In this document: in pieces, positions 17,997-27,569 of the stretch
Layout: every line of letters begins with the position of its first letter
Numbering within the stretch: position 1 is the stretch's first letter
Origin: Sulfurospirillum sp. UBA4058
GTDB lineage: Bacteria; Campylobacterota; Campylobacteria; Campylobacterales; Sulfurospirillaceae
Reading direction: 5' to 3'
Assembly (NCBI GenBank): GCA_002382085.1
Contig: DFZK01000012.1
Coordinates: 303,494-367,493, forward strand
Length of the DNA stretch: 64,000 bases
The notes under the pieces: generated by a model
Database searches by the model: none
Seen by the model: the letters and a program-made list of their open reading frames with translations, nothing else
Told to the model about the DNA's origin: nothing
Made by a program: the position numbers and the translations under genes

Positions 17997-19710
17997 CGCA
18001 CATTCCTTTGAACTCTTGAAGTAGATTTTCGATTTCGCCGATACCTAAAAGCCAAAACCGCTCGTCGTCGATGTCAAATCCGAATTTTTGAATCAACGTT
18101 TTAGGACTTTGACTTCCTCCGGCACTCAAAAAACTCGTATAGTGTTGTACAAACGTCGCTTTATCGCTTTTTTTATACAGCCCGTACAACGCAAGTACCA
18201 ACAATTGCCCGTAACTGTAAGCGTAGCAATAAAACGGAGAATGAATAAAATGCGGAATATAGCTCCACCACAAATGGTAATTGGAACTCAGCGTAATGCT
18301 CGAGCCGAACATCTTTTGGCTCTCTTCCATCCAATATCGATTGAACGTTGCCGTATCCAATTCGCCCTCATGGGCATGCACTTTGCGCTCAAACGTCGTA
18401 AAATTGATCTGACGGTAAAGCGTTGAAAAAATATCTTCAATTTTACTGGCATACAAAGAGCGTTTTTCGTCTAAACTCAATCCCTCTTTAATGGCATCAA
18501 ACACAAGCATTTCGGCAAAGACCGAAGCGGTTTCGGAAGTCGTCAACGGCGTATCGCTTCCTAAATAACCGACGTCGCGGGAGAGGTACTGATGAATCGC
18601 GTGTCCAAGCTCATGCGCCAAGGTAAACAGATCGCGTCTCGTGTCGGTGTGGTTGAGCAAAACGTAAGGGTGCGTACCGGGCGTCGCCGGATGCGAAAAT
18701 GCACCGCCGCGTTTTTTATTTTGAGGAAAAACGTCGATCCAACCCTGCGTAAACGCGATAGAAGCGATCTCGTAAAATTTGGGATTAAATTTGGCAAATG
18801 CGTCTAAGACGATCTGTCGCGAACTCTCAAAATCATAGCATGCCTTGCTCTCGTCTAAAGGTGCGTAACGGTCGTACTCGTATAACGTTTCTAAACCTAA
18901 AAGCTTGGCTTTGAGTCCATAATATTCGTGCACGAGATGAAAACTATTTTCAGCGGCGGCGACGAGTGCATCGACGCTTTTTTGGGTAATTTTGTTGTCT
19001 AGATGACGCGGTTGTTCGGCATTTTTATAGCCGCGAAGTTCACATTCGCTTGCCAAATCGGTTTTGATCATGTTAAAAATATACGCCAACAAAGGCTGAT
19101 GGGGTTTTAAGCCTTTCGTGAAAGCGTCGGCGGCCTTTTTTCGCACCTCGCGGGAAGGGTCTTGAAGCTTACTGAGTATCTCCTCTTCCGAGAGCTTTTT
19201 GCCCTCAAAACTAAACGTCAATCGGCTAAAGTGTTCATCGAACAAACGGCTAAATGCCGAAGCGGACGTCATCTCTTTTTTCAATAAGATACGTTCTTCT
19301 TTTTGAGAAAGCTGGTACGGTTTTTCTTCGATAAGCGATTCCAAATAAAAAGCATAATGAGGGCTTAAGGCGATGAGCTCTTCTTGTTTGGCTTTTGCCA
19401 GTTTGTTAAACTCGAGTTCAAAAAAAAGCAAGTGCTCGCCGATACGACTTTGTTCTTGCTGGTAACGGGCGAAAAAACCGCCTTTGTCGCTATCGGTCGC
19501 AAAGTTTAAAAAAGCATACGTCATAATGCGACCCAAAATCTCGTTAATCGCTTCGTATTCGCGAATCGACTCTAAAAATTCGTGTCCGTTCAACTCTTTC
19601 AGTTTGCCTTTGCAGACATTTTCAAAACCGATCGCACGGCTTCGCGCCTCGTTTAAATCTGCTTCTAAGTCAGATTCGTGCTTGTATAAAGCGGATAAAT
19701 CCCAATTCAA
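17989..19710 (-). CDS. pepF: Oligoendopeptidase F (M3 metallopeptidase)
   Basis: Cytosolic zinc peptidase that trims short peptides. The 573 residues contain the HEXXH site HELGHAIHQYL and a downstream Glu helix around TSETASVFAEML, as in M3B peptidases. The start is a TTG supported by AAGGA eight bases upstream, three bases after the pabC stop. It is followed by the SspB-like gene with a 7-base overlap, so the peptidase and putative adaptor are co-translated. Confidence 0.93.
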   Translation of the reverse strand: MNWDLSALYKHESDLEADLNEARSRAIGFENVCKGKLKELNGHEFLESIREYEAINEILGRIMTYAFLNFATDSDKGGFFARYQQEQSRIGEHLLFFELEFNKLAKAKQEELIALSPHYAFYLESLIEEKPYQLSQKEERILLKKEMTSASAFSRLFDEHFSRLTFSFEGKKLSEEEILSKLQDPSREVRKKAADAFTKGLKPHQPLLAYIFNMIKTDLASECELRGYKNAEQPRHLDNKITQKSVDALVAAAENSFHLVHEYYGLKAKLLGLETLYEYDRYAPLDESKACYDFESSRQIVLDAFAKFNPKFYEIASIAFTQGWIDVFPQNKKRGGAFSHPATPGTHPYVLLNHTDTRRDLFTLAHELGHAIHQYLSRDVGYLGSDTPLTTSETASVFAEMLVFDAIKEGLSLDEKRSLYASKIEDIFSTLYRQINFTTFERKVHAHEGELDTATFNRYWMEESQKMFGSSITLSSNYHLWWSYIPHFIHSPFYCYAYSYGQLLVLALYGLYKKSDKATFVQHYTSFLSAGGSQSPKTLIQKFGFDIDDERFWLLGIGEIENLLQEFKGMCDA

Positions 19711-19713
19711 TAC

Positions 19714-20235
19714 TTAGTCCTTCACACATACGTTTTCAAGAATTTCAAATCCTCTAAGAGCATTCATTATAGCAAATTTTCGGGCTTTTTGAATGTCGTC
19801 TACGGATAATTTTTCGGCTTTAATCTTCCCTTGCGCCAACAATCTTGCCCGTGTCGTTCCTTGTAAAAGCGGGCGTAAAGGCGTTTTCCATTCGCCCTCA
19901 ATCCATAAAGCGATATTGGCGATCGTCGTATCTTTCAATTCGCCCTCATGCACGATCAACACCTCATCGGCATCGTCGCGTTTCAGAAGATTCAACGCTT
20001 CGCGATCGCAATATTTGTAGCCGTACTCAAGCTTGCTTTCGACCAAAGCAATCGTTCGTATCGGCGTAGGTTCGTACACGCGATAGTCGATGCGCGTAAT
20101 CGTCTCTCGGTACTCGACGCGCACCCGAAAAATGCCCTGACAAGGCGGAATAATCGCCTCTGCCAGCACGATCGGTTCTTTACATGTAAAAATCTCTCGT
20201 CTCGTTTGATCAAAACGGGCTTGATGGTATTCCAA
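19714..20235 (-). CDS. pabC: 4-amino-4-deoxychorismate lyase-like class IV aminotransferase
   Basis: PLP fold-type IV enzyme expected to release pyruvate from aminodeoxychorismate to give p-aminobenzoate for folate. The first usable start in frame is a TTG at 20235 (173 residues), but the same frame stays open upstream and encodes [14 protein letters not shown], the conserved first strand of this family, so the true N-terminus is missing from the TTG version. The only upstream codons at the right place are ATA and the pabB tail. The PLP lysine is in GYKYCDREALN, and TTIANIA and GTTRARLL motifs are present. Probably produced as a fusion with PabB or from a nonstandard start. Confidence 0.75.
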   Translation of the reverse strand: MEYHQARFDQTRREIFTCKEPIVLAEAIIPPCQGIFRVRVEYRETITRIDYRVYEPTPIRTIALVESKLEYGYKYCDREALNLLKRDDADEVLIVHEGELKDTTIANIALWIEGEWKTPLRPLLQGTTRARLLAQGKIKAEKLSVDDIQKARKFAIMNALRGFEILENVCVKD

Positions 20236-20269
20236 ATGCGCTAACGTGCCATCAGAGGCTTTGATCGTT

Positions 20270-21220
20270 TCAAAGCACGGGGATATAGACTTTATGGCAC
20301 ACCTCTTCGTATTCTTGAAGCGGATCGCTTAAAAGCGTGATTCCTCCGCCGCTTTTGTACACAAATCCTTCATCGCTCTTTTCGATAAAACGGATCATCA
20401 CCGCACTGTCTAGCCCTTTTGCGTCGTATACGCCGAAAATTCCGGTAAAAAAGCCGCGTTCGTAACCTTCGATTTGTTCGATCAACTCGACGCTTTTTCG
20501 TTTCGGCGTTCCGCTGATCGATCCTGCGGGCAGTAAGGTAGCAATCATCTCGCCGATACGATCATGCCACGTCGGCTCTAAGTTCGCGTTAATATGCGAG
20601 CTGACATGTAAAAGCTCTTTTTCGCCCGCTTGAATCGTTTCGACGTACCGAAATCGCTTGACGTGTACGTTTTGAGCGACGCGGGCAAGATCGTTTCGCA
20701 AAAGATCGACGACCATCACATGTTCCGCCGTCTCTTTTTCGTCGTTTAAAATACGTTCTTCGGCACCGTCGATACTTGCATCGATCGTTCCTTTCATCGG
20801 AAACGTCATAATGCAATCGTTTTCGATTTTAACGAAACGCTCGGGCGAAAAACAGACGAAACGGTCTTTAAAACAGAGTTTAAACGGTGCGTTCGCCGCG
20901 TGAAAAATAGCGCGAAGGTCTAAATCGCCGTGCAACAAGGTCGGCGCGGTCAAATTAAGAAGGTAGGTATTGCCGGCGCGTATCTCTTCTTGAACCGCTT
21001 CAATTTTGCGAAGGTACTGTTGTAAATCCGGAAACGATTTTTCAAACGTAAACGTCTGCTTGATTGAGGGCGGCTCGGCGTCAAACGCATACATAATATC
21101 GGAATCGAGCGTTAAAAGCGGTTCGGCGTAAAACTGTTTGATGTGATAATCGACGACGAAGAAAAAAGGCGTACGTTGTTGGCCGAAGCGATTGAGCGTT
21201 TGAACAAACTCAATGCTCAA
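20270..21220 (-). CDS. pabB: Aminodeoxychorismate synthase component I
   Basis: Chorismate-using enzyme that makes aminodeoxychorismate. The 316 residues are the short type of PabB: the catalytic core is recognisable from [23 protein letters not shown], the [25 protein letters not shown] block and [12 protein letters not shown] to GFFTGIFG. It ends [12 protein letters not shown] with CTT then TGA, and the lyase domain continues in the +1 frame. As I recall PabB in Campylobacter and Helicobacter is a single fused PabB-PabC chain. It overlaps pyrB by 11 bases. Confidence 0.92.
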   Translation of the reverse strand: MSIEFVQTLNRFGQQRTPFFFVVDYHIKQFYAEPLLTLDSDIMYAFDAEPPSIKQTFTFEKSFPDLQQYLRKIEAVQEEIRAGNTYLLNLTAPTLLHGDLDLRAIFHAANAPFKLCFKDRFVCFSPERFVKIENDCIMTFPMKGTIDASIDGAEERILNDEKETAEHVMVVDLLRNDLARVAQNVHVKRFRYVETIQAGEKELLHVSSHINANLEPTWHDRIGEMIATLLPAGSISGTPKRKSVELIEQIEGYERGFFTGIFGVYDAKGLDSAVMIRFIEKSDEGFVYKSGGGITLLSDPLQEYEEVCHKVYIPVL

Positions 21221-22082
21221 TCAGCTTCTCCAAAACCGCCATTCGAACGGCAACGCCGTTTTTAACCTGCTCCAAAATCTTAGACCGAGGGTCTTTCATC
21301 ATAAAATCGTCCACGTCCACGTTACGATGCACGGGACCCGGATGCAAAACGATAATATCGCGATCTTTCATCAGTTTTGACGTAATGCAAAAATCGGTCG
21401 CATAATCTTTCAACGAAGCGTATATTTGGTTGGTATGGCGTTCGGTTTGCGTACGAAGGCTCATGATGACGTTAACTTCGTCGATGACCTCTTCGATGCG
21501 ATGAGAAGTGCGCAAATGCGTTTGCGGTAAAAAATGAGGCGGAGCGACCAAAATGACCTCGACGCCCATGCGACCTAAAAGCTCGATATTGCTGTTGGCG
21601 ACGCGAGAATTTTTAATATCGCCGACGATCGCGACCTTTTTCCCGCGCACGTCGCCGAAATGGCGGCGCATCGTGAAAAGATCCAACAACGCTTGCGTCG
21701 GATGCGCATGCGAACCGTCTCCGCCGTTGACGATAGGACAATTGACGTAATTGGCTAAAATATGCGGAACGCCGGAGCTTTTATGGCGTACGACGATTGC
21801 ATCGGGTCCCATAGCGTCTAGATTGGCCGCCGTGTCGAAAAGCGTCTCGCCTTTGCTTGAAGAACTACGTGAAACGTCCAAACTCACGACCATCGCACCG
21901 AGCCGTTTTGCGGCAATTTCAAAACTACTGCGCGTTCGCGTCGAATTTTCGAAAAAAATCGTAATGACCGTTTTATTGTTCAAAATATCTCTTGGTTTTT
22001 CGTCTAAAAATTCATCGGCGCGCGCCAAGATATGTTCGACTTCTTCCAACGAAAAATCTCGCGTATTGATCAAGTGTTTCAC
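21210..22082 (-). CDS. pyrB: Aspartate carbamoyltransferase catalytic subunit
   Basis: Second step of de novo pyrimidine synthesis. The 290 residues show the carbamoyl-phosphate site [13 protein letters not shown], the [11 protein letters not shown] motif and the LHPGPVHRN motif near the C-terminus. It begins with GTG behind a good AAGGAG. A TACAAT -10 on the minus strand at 22115-22110 could drive it. It heads the pyrB-pabB-pabC-pepF-SspB-like transcript. No regulatory pyrI gene is next to it. Confidence 0.96.
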   Translation of the reverse strand: MKHLINTRDFSLEEVEHILARADEFLDEKPRDILNNKTVITIFFENSTRTRSSFEIAAKRLGAMVVSLDVSRSSSSKGETLFDTAANLDAMGPDAIVVRHKSSGVPHILANYVNCPIVNGGDGSHAHPTQALLDLFTMRRHFGDVRGKKVAIVGDIKNSRVANSNIELLGRMGVEVILVAPPHFLPQTHLRTSHRIEEVIDEVNVIMSLRTQTERHTNQIYASLKDYATDFCITSKLMKDRDIIVLHPGPVHRNVDVDDFMMKDPRSKILEQVKNGVAVRMAVLEKLIEH

Positions 22083-22195
22083 GCGTTACTCCTTGCAAAA
22101 TCTGCCAAAATTGTAACAAAGCATGACTGTAAGTTTGATTAACGTTTTATTGTTCAAGATGTGCTACAATTCCGAAAAAAAGGAGAAAAACTTCT

Positions 22196-22696
22196 ATGAA
22201 AAAACACCTTTATCTCTCATGCGTATGCCTTTTTGCTTCCGCGCTTTATGCCGAAAGTTTTACGTTTCAAGAAGACGTTCGCGTCTCTAATAGCCAACGC
22301 GAATACCACGGATCGACCACCAGCGTTCCGTATCAAGAGTGTTGGGACGAGCAAGTCGAAGTACCCTCTTCTTCCTCCGGAAACGAGGGAACCGTGGGTG
22401 CGATTATCGGCGGCGTCGCCGGCGGCGTTTTAGGACATCAAGTCGGCGGAGGAACGGGTAAAACGGCGGCAACGATCGGCGGAGCGGTAGTGGGTACGAT
22501 GGTCGGGAAAAACGTTGCGGAAAACAATTCCGGACCGTCGTATAAAACGCAAAGACGTTGTACGACGCGTTACGAAGAGCGAAACGACGGTGCACCGCTT
22601 TTTCGCAACACCGCCTATTATAAAAACCAGCCGATCGTCAAATACTCCGATCGTCCTTTAGACTATATTCGCATTAACGTCACGGTAAGTTACTAA
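22196..22696 (+). CDS. Exported glycine-zipper (2TM) protein
   Basis: A 166-residue protein with a cleavable signal peptide ending near LYAES. The middle (about residues 65-108) is a glycine zipper with repeated GG and GxxxG spacing, GTVGAIIGGVAGGVLGHQVGG, as in SlyB/17-kDa antigen-like outer-membrane proteins. The flanking parts carry two cysteines, one on each side of the zipper, that could form a disulfide. There is no lipobox Cys. AAGGAG precedes the ATG and TACAAT lies at 22165-22170. The last 39 bases overlap bioD on the other strand. Confidence 0.8.
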   Translation: MKKHLYLSCVCLFASALYAESFTFQEDVRVSNSQREYHGSTTSVPYQECWDEQVEVPSSSSGNEGTVGAIIGGVAGGVLGHQVGGGTGKTAATIGGAVVGTMVGKNVAENNSGPSYKTQRRCTTRYEERNDGAPLFRNTAYYKNQPIVKYSDRPLDYIRINVTVSY

Positions 22697-23338
22697 ACTG
22701 CGCGCGATTGCGCTCATATCGTCTTGTACGCTTAACACCCTGCCGAAAAGTTTTTTGAGAAACGGCAGGGAAATCTTCTCAAACGCCGCACGATCTTCGG
22801 CACATTTCGAATTGACGCACCATTCGTAATTATCGACGCCTAAGGAATCCAACAAATGCAAATTAAGCAGTAAATCGTTGATGCACCCTAATCTATCGTG
22901 CGCAACCAAAAGCGTTCGGGCGTTAAAAAGGCGCATCAGATCGTACATGTAAAAATCTTCTTCGATCGGCACGAGCAAACCGCCCGCCCCCTCAATCAAA
23001 ACGATGTCGCTTAACGCTTCGATTTTTTCGTACGCATGGCGTAAAACGTCCGGATCGATTTTTTTACGCCCTTTGGCAACGTACGGTGCGGCGGGCAATT
23101 CAAAGCGGTACGGAACGATGTCGTTGATCGTCAACGCTTCTAACGCCTTATTGTACGTCTTGGCCGTCTCAAATAAAAGCGTCCCGTCCAAAGGAACCGG
23201 TGCGACGCCCGTCTCGATAGGTTTCATCACGCCGACTTTCAAACCTTGCGCACTCAATGTTTCAAGTAACCTAATCGTCGTATAGGTTTTACCGATATCG
23301 GTATTGGTCGCACTAATAAATAAAGGAGGATAGTTCAT
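22658..23338 (-). CDS. bioD: Dethiobiotin synthetase
   Basis: Closes the ureido ring in biotin synthesis using CO2 and ATP. The 226 residues open with FISATNTDIGKTYTT, a P-loop in which TDIGKT is the typical BioD form, followed by MKPIETGV and the EGAGGLLVPIEE motif. It is transcribed alone here; bioF lies about 20 kb away, so the biotin genes are scattered. Its end overlaps the glycine-zipper gene tail to tail. Confidence 0.94.
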   Translation of the reverse strand: MNYPPLFISATNTDIGKTYTTIRLLETLSAQGLKVGVMKPIETGVAPVPLDGTLLFETAKTYNKALEALTINDIVPYRFELPAAPYVAKGRKKIDPDVLRHAYEKIEALSDIVLIEGAGGLLVPIEEDFYMYDLMRLFNARTLLVAHDRLGCINDLLLNLHLLDSLGVDNYEWCVNSKCAEDRAAFEKISLPFLKKLFGRVLSVQDDMSAIARSLVTYRDVNANIV

Positions 23339-23411
23339 CTTGAAGCTTCTTTTTTTGACAAAATTATACTCTTAAAAAACACAAAGAACAATCGTTTTTT
23401 TATCCCTATGT

Positions 23412-24086
23412 TTAACACGATGGATAGATCAAAGCGAGAAAAAAGAAGATAGCAATTCCAAGCCAAAGTTGTAGTGTTTGAATAAGTTGCCTTTTACTCT
23501 CTTTAAATTTTTCGAAATCATCAATACCTATTGATTCACCGTCCCATTGAACCCAATAAGCCGCTTCTATCATATTCCACGGGAAATGCATAGCATTAAT
23601 GGTTGTCGTAAAAATAGTAATTTTCCGTCCTAAAATATGTTCAGGATGATCTTTGGGCAAATAACAAGCAATATTTTTGATGCCTTCCCCTTTATTGAGT
23701 ATAATCACTAACCTTCCTCTTCCATGTCGTCGAGAAGGAGGAGTATATCCGTTTACAATGCCTTCATAGCGCTTTAACGACTCAAAAGATTCCACAGAAT
23801 CATTTTTCAACGTAAAATACAAAAATGAGCATGTAATGATCACTACCAAGCTGATTTTAACACCTATTCGCGAGAAAAAACAAAACATGCTCCTTTCCCG
23901 AATACGCTGAAAATTGATACCTACTTGTTTTACTGTTTCTTGTGGCTTCTTGTTTTGATCTTCTCTATCATTTTTTGAAGTCTTACTGCGTAGTAAAAAT
24001 AAAGAATAAAAATTGATACGATTCGTAAATACTATAAATACAGAAAGTATAACCATAATACTCAATACTTTATATTCTATCGGCAT
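23412..24086 (-). CDS. Unrecognised membrane protein, AT-rich
   Basis: I do not recognise this 224-residue protein. It has three hydrophobic stretches: about residues 6-30, 75-92 and near 205-222. Between the second and third is a soluble segment with RYEGIVNGYTPPSRRHGRG, a strand-rich pattern and a CYLPKDHPEHILGRKITIFTTT block; this is a little like DUF3592-type extracytoplasmic domains but not convincingly. Base composition is clearly more AT-rich than the neighbours, lacking the CG-containing codons common elsewhere, and it contains no copy of the palindrome. Likely a recently acquired orphan between bioD and an AraC regulator. Confidence 0.6.
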   Translation of the reverse strand: MPIEYKVLSIMVILSVFIVFTNRINFYSLFLLRSKTSKNDREDQNKKPQETVKQVGINFQRIRERSMFCFFSRIGVKISLVVIITCSFLYFTLKNDSVESFESLKRYEGIVNGYTPPSRRHGRGRLVIILNKGEGIKNIACYLPKDHPEHILGRKITIFTTTINAMHFPWNMIEAAYWVQWDGESIGIDDFEKFKESKRQLIQTLQLWLGIAIFFFLALIYPSC

Positions 24087-24124
24087 TTATCAACACTTTT
24101 AGAGGTAACTTGAATAGTATGCAT

Positions 24125-24988
24125 TTATTTAAACTTCACGGGAACGCAAAAATCGAGGTCAAACCGTTCGCACGGATCGATGAAGTGATTTTGCCGATAG
24201 ATCGCAAATGACGGTAAAGAGACTTTTTCGTAATCGCTTTTGGGAAACCATTCATGGTATATGACGTCCATATACTTTTTCAAATCACCGTAGACGCCTT
24301 GCAACGAAAAAATCGCGCAAAACGTTTGCGGTATCTTCATCACGCCGATTTCGCCGCTTCGGTAAAATTTGCGTATTTTGGGAAGTTCCAAACATGCGAC
24401 GTAATGGCATTTGGAGGCCTCGACAAAACGAGGATTGCTATGGTGCAGGGCTATCATGGCTTGTTCGTTAAATGCGATACCCTCTTGCAATGCCCACGAT
24501 TGAAGCTTCAACCACGCGGTTTGAATACTCTTATCGTAACCTTTATGCCGAACGTAGGCAACCTCGAACGAAGGCATTGCCGCAATTTTTACATGTAAAG
24601 GTTTTCCGGAAAAACTCAAATCGCGATGGGCATTGATTTGATCGACTTCGCGCCATTTACTGGGCGTGACTCCAAAATTTTCTTTAAAAGCCTGCGTAAA
24701 CGAAGCATTGGAGTGAAATCCGACTTCATGCATAATGTGCGTAATCGTCGCTTCCGGCGTGAAAAGCAATACATTCGCCGCATGCTCAAGTTTAACGCGC
24801 TTCGCATACGCATGAACGCTCTCGCCGACGACTTCTTTAAAAATACGGTTAAAATGAAAAACCGACATCGCAACGTTACCCGCCAAAGTCTCTACGCTTA
24901 AATTTTGTGACAAGTCGGCATGAATAGCGTACAATGTTTCGTTGATACGCTCGATATGATCGTTTTGAGTCGTTCTTTTGTGCTTCAT
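24125..24988 (-). CDS. AraC-family regulator with GyrI-like effector domain
   Basis: The N-terminal third is an AraC double helix-turn-helix (LSVETLAGNVAMSVFHFNRIFKE and a second with FHSNASFTQAFKENFGVTPSKWR). The C-terminal part (from about residue 115) matches a GyrI/SoxR-type ligand-binding domain, with LHVKIAAMPSFEVAYVRHKGY at its start, as in Rob. I start it at the ATG at 24988 (MKHKR); a TATAAT on the minus strand at 25001-24996 would place transcription start almost on this codon, suggesting a leaderless message or an extended start at TTG 25015. Divergent from the aminotransferase gene, which is a plausible target. Confidence 0.87.
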   Translation of the reverse strand: MKHKRTTQNDHIERINETLYAIHADLSQNLSVETLAGNVAMSVFHFNRIFKEVVGESVHAYAKRVKLEHAANVLLFTPEATITHIMHEVGFHSNASFTQAFKENFGVTPSKWREVDQINAHRDLSFSGKPLHVKIAAMPSFEVAYVRHKGYDKSIQTAWLKLQSWALQEGIAFNEQAMIALHHSNPRFVEASKCHYVACLELPKIRKFYRSGEIGVMKIPQTFCAIFSLQGVYGDLKKYMDVIYHEWFPKSDYEKVSLPSFAIYRQNHFIDPCERFDLDFCVPVKFK

Positions 24989-25058
24989 AGAGGACATTAT
25001 AGCACAAACGGACAAAGGAAATCGGTGTTTATCGGTGGTGCTTTCATCGTATCTTTTC

Positions 25059-25064
25059 TATAAT
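25059..25064 (+). promoter_or_regulatory. Probable -10 element for the aminotransferase gene
   Basis: TATAAT lies 32 bases before the ATG at 25096, within a T-rich tract. It is back to back with the AraC promoter region, so the roughly 107-base gap is a divergent regulatory region. Confidence 0.5.
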
Positions 25065-25095
25065 AACACTTTATATTTTCAAAAAGGCTCTTCTT

Positions 25096-26256
25096 ATGCA
25101 AACCAAATTAGCCAAACGCATTACGGGTGCTTCCCGTTCGTTCACGCGAACGATTTTAGATTTGACGGCACAAAATACGATTATCTCTTTTGCCGGCGGA
25201 CTTCCCGATGCGGCATTATTTCCGGCGGAGGCTATCGAAAAACACTCCAAAGCACTTTTTGCCGAAAAAGACAATCGTCTTTTCCAATACAGCAATGCAT
25301 CAGGCGTTCCCGCGCTCAAAGAGCAGATCGCTAAACATTACCGCGACACGCATGCAGACGAGATTATGTTGACAAACGGCTCTCAACAAGGGCTTGATCT
25401 GATGTGCAAAACATTTTTAGACCCGAACGATTGCATTATCGTCGAAGATCCAAGCTATCTTGCGGCATTGGGGCTTTTTCGTATGTACGACGTCACGATC
25501 AAAGCGGCACCTTTAACGCCCTCCGGGGTCGATACCGAAGCGTTGGAAGTGCTTTTTAAAACCTATCGTCCTAAATTTTTTTATACGATACCGATTTTTC
25601 AAAATCCTACGGGCTATTCGTACGACATGAAAACCCGTCTTGAAGTGGTACGTTTGGCAAAAGAATACCGTGTGATTCTCTTGGAAGACAGCCCGTATGA
25701 AGCACTTCGTTATGAAGGCGTATCGACGACTTCGTTTGCCGATCTTCTACCTGAATGGACCGTTGCGTTGGGAACGTTTTCAAAAACTTTGGCTCCGGAT
25801 TTTCGTATCGGCTGGATCAGAGCACCCAAAGAGATTATCAGCGCGCTAACCCTTTCCAAAGAGAGTACGGACCTTCAAAATTCCAAATTTTTTCAACTCG
25901 TCTGTGCGCGCATGATGCAAAGCGGCGAATTGCAAGCCCATGTCAAAAGCCTCGTCGATTATTACCGTCCGAAACGCGATGCGATGGTATCGGCACTCAA
26001 ACGTTATTTTGGAGAAAGTATCGATTTTGTCGTACCGGAAGGTGGTATGTTTATTTGGGTTCATTTTAAAAAATGCAACGATAGTATGAAACTCTTCGAC
26101 CTTGCCATCCAAAAAGGGGTTGCATTTGTTCCCGGATCGGTTTTCTTTGCCGACAAGCATGAAAGCGGTTACGGAAGACTCAACTATACCAACTCGAGCT
26201 TAGAGCAAATTGATGAAGGCGTCAAAAAACTGCAACAAGCCTATAGCGAGCTTTAA
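25096..26256 (+). CDS. PLP-dependent aminotransferase, 2-aminoadipate/MocR-like class I
   Basis: A 386-residue fold-type I aminotransferase without the GntR domain of true MocR proteins. It starts at the ISFAGGLPDAALFP motif that is typical of LysN/aromatic aminotransferase-like members, followed by NGSQQGLDL, the NPTGYSYD loop, EDSPYEALRYEG and the PLP-lysine segment LGTFSKTLAPDFRIGW. Substrate cannot be read from sequence; alpha-aminoadipate, kynurenine or branched/aromatic amino acids are possible. Divergent from the AraC regulator. Confidence 0.85.
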   Translation: MQTKLAKRITGASRSFTRTILDLTAQNTIISFAGGLPDAALFPAEAIEKHSKALFAEKDNRLFQYSNASGVPALKEQIAKHYRDTHADEIMLTNGSQQGLDLMCKTFLDPNDCIIVEDPSYLAALGLFRMYDVTIKAAPLTPSGVDTEALEVLFKTYRPKFFYTIPIFQNPTGYSYDMKTRLEVVRLAKEYRVILLEDSPYEALRYEGVSTTSFADLLPEWTVALGTFSKTLAPDFRIGWIRAPKEIISALTLSKESTDLQNSKFFQLVCARMMQSGELQAHVKSLVDYYRPKRDAMVSALKRYFGESIDFVVPEGGMFIWVHFKKCNDSMKLFDLAIQKGVAFVPGSVFFADKHESGYGRLNYTNSSLEQIDEGVKKLQQAYSEL

Positions 26257-27110
26257 GATTTTTTACACACGATGTCGCCGAGGGTTGCCCCTACGGCTTC
26301 GGCGACAACGTGACATTTGACTTTAAACAGAAAAAAGATCGGATAATCGCTTCGTTCGTTTAAACATTCAAAATTGCCCATCCCTTTGGAAAGAATACAA
26401 TCGGCTTTTTCAAAAAGCTCTCGAGCCGACGGTGACATCAGCTCAAACGCAAGTCCGGGCGTCGGAACGCCGCTGTCCACAAGAGTCGCGACCTCGTCCA
26501 TCCCCGAAGCCAACGCATCTTCATACGTCAAATCGTTAATAATCGGCTTACCGCGTACGAAATAATAGACGTCGATCGTCGGATAAAGCTTTCGAATCGT
26601 CTGAATGCAGAGTTTATCAAAAATCTCTTCTCCCGCATTGTCCGCAAGGTAAACTAAGGTTCGCGTTTTTTGAAGCGTTGCTTCCAATGGCAAAAAATCG
26701 TCGATTGAAAAAGGAGTGTGATAAATTTTTTCCAGCTCTTCGGAGAGATCGTACAGCATGACCGCCGCCAAATCGATCACATTACCCGCCACGGCGGTTT
26801 TAAGAGCACTTAAAAGAGGGGTTGTGCTTTGCTCGATATGCATTTGGCATAAAGGAAGAAAGGCTTTCGCTTTGAGAGACGAAGCTTTTTTAAAATCGCC
26901 GTACAAATCCCGAACACCCAATAAGCGTGCAATCGCTTCATACAGGGGTGCGGCATTGTGAGGCGGCGTTTGATCGGAGTCAAATCCCTCAATCAATCGG
27001 CGTGCCAAAGAATCAATAGCGTTTTTGTGTTCCGACGTTAGATTTAAAAGCGTACCTACGCGTTTACTTTGATCGTAAATACACGTTAAGCAGCGTTGGT
27101 CAAGATACAT
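26253..27110 (-). CDS. DUF89/ARMT1-like metal-dependent phosphatase
   Basis: A 285-residue member of the DUF89 damage-control phosphatase group, which hydrolyse harmful sugar-phosphate or cofactor by-products. The family marks are the N-terminal CLTC pair, the YLADNAGEEIFDKL motif with metal-binding Asp and Asn, VRGKPIINDLTYEDA, and SKGMGNFECL. The paired Cys at the N-terminus fits the prokaryotic subfamily I. Convergent with the aminotransferase (4-base overlap). The actual substrate is unknown. Confidence 0.82.
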   Translation of the reverse strand: MYLDQRCLTCIYDQSKRVGTLLNLTSEHKNAIDSLARRLIEGFDSDQTPPHNAAPLYEAIARLLGVRDLYGDFKKASSLKAKAFLPLCQMHIEQSTTPLLSALKTAVAGNVIDLAAVMLYDLSEELEKIYHTPFSIDDFLPLEATLQKTRTLVYLADNAGEEIFDKLCIQTIRKLYPTIDVYYFVRGKPIINDLTYEDALASGMDEVATLVDSGVPTPGLAFELMSPSARELFEKADCILSKGMGNFECLNERSDYPIFFLFKVKCHVVAEAVGATLGDIVCKKS

Positions 27111-27140
27111 GAATCACTTTCAAAGAAGATACGCGAAGAA

Positions 27141-27181
27141 AAAAGAAGCGGAAGCGGTGAAACCAAGACATCCACCGCTTC
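27141..27181 (-). terminator. Rho-independent terminator after rplS
   Basis: On the minus strand, GAAGCGGTG and CACCGCTTC form a 9-bp stem around a 13-base loop, followed after CGCTTC by a run of six Ts. It ends the rpsP-rplS transcript before the DUF89 gene on the same strand. Confidence 0.8.
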
Positions 27182-27190
27182 AAAAAAAAA

Positions 27191-27547
27191 TTATTTTCTA
27201 AGTTCTTTAATTTTTGCAGCTTTACCGCGTCTATCACGAAGATAGAAGAGTTTGGAGCGTCTAACGATACCGCGTCTTAAGACAACGATCTCTTCGATAC
27301 TGTCGGAAAAAATCGGGAAAATTCTCTCAACGCCTACGCCGTTAGCACCGATTTTACGAACGATGAACGTCTCACCCGTACCGGTTCCGCGTCGTGCGAT
27401 ACAGATACCTTCAAAATTTTGGACACGTTGTTTGTCGCCTTCGATAATTTTAACGGCAACTTTAAGCGTATCACCTGCTCTAAAATCAGGAATATTCTTC
27501 GCAGAAATCTGTCCTGCTTCAAAAGCTTCAATATATTTATTTCTCAT
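27191..27547 (-). CDS. rplS: 50S ribosomal protein L19
   Basis: Large-subunit protein at the 30S-50S interface. The 118 residues include the family core [26 protein letters not shown] and the C-terminal [18 protein letters not shown]. Last gene of the rpsP-KH-rimM-trmD-rplS operon, 22 bases after trmD, with a strong terminator behind it. Confidence 0.98.
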   Translation of the reverse strand: MRNKYIEAFEAGQISAKNIPDFRAGDTLKVAVKIIEGDKQRVQNFEGICIARRGTGTGETFIVRKIGANGVGVERIFPIFSDSIEEIVVLRRGIVRRSKLFYLRDRRGKAAKIKELRK

Positions 27548-27569
27548 TGTATTATCCTTTATGTCATTT

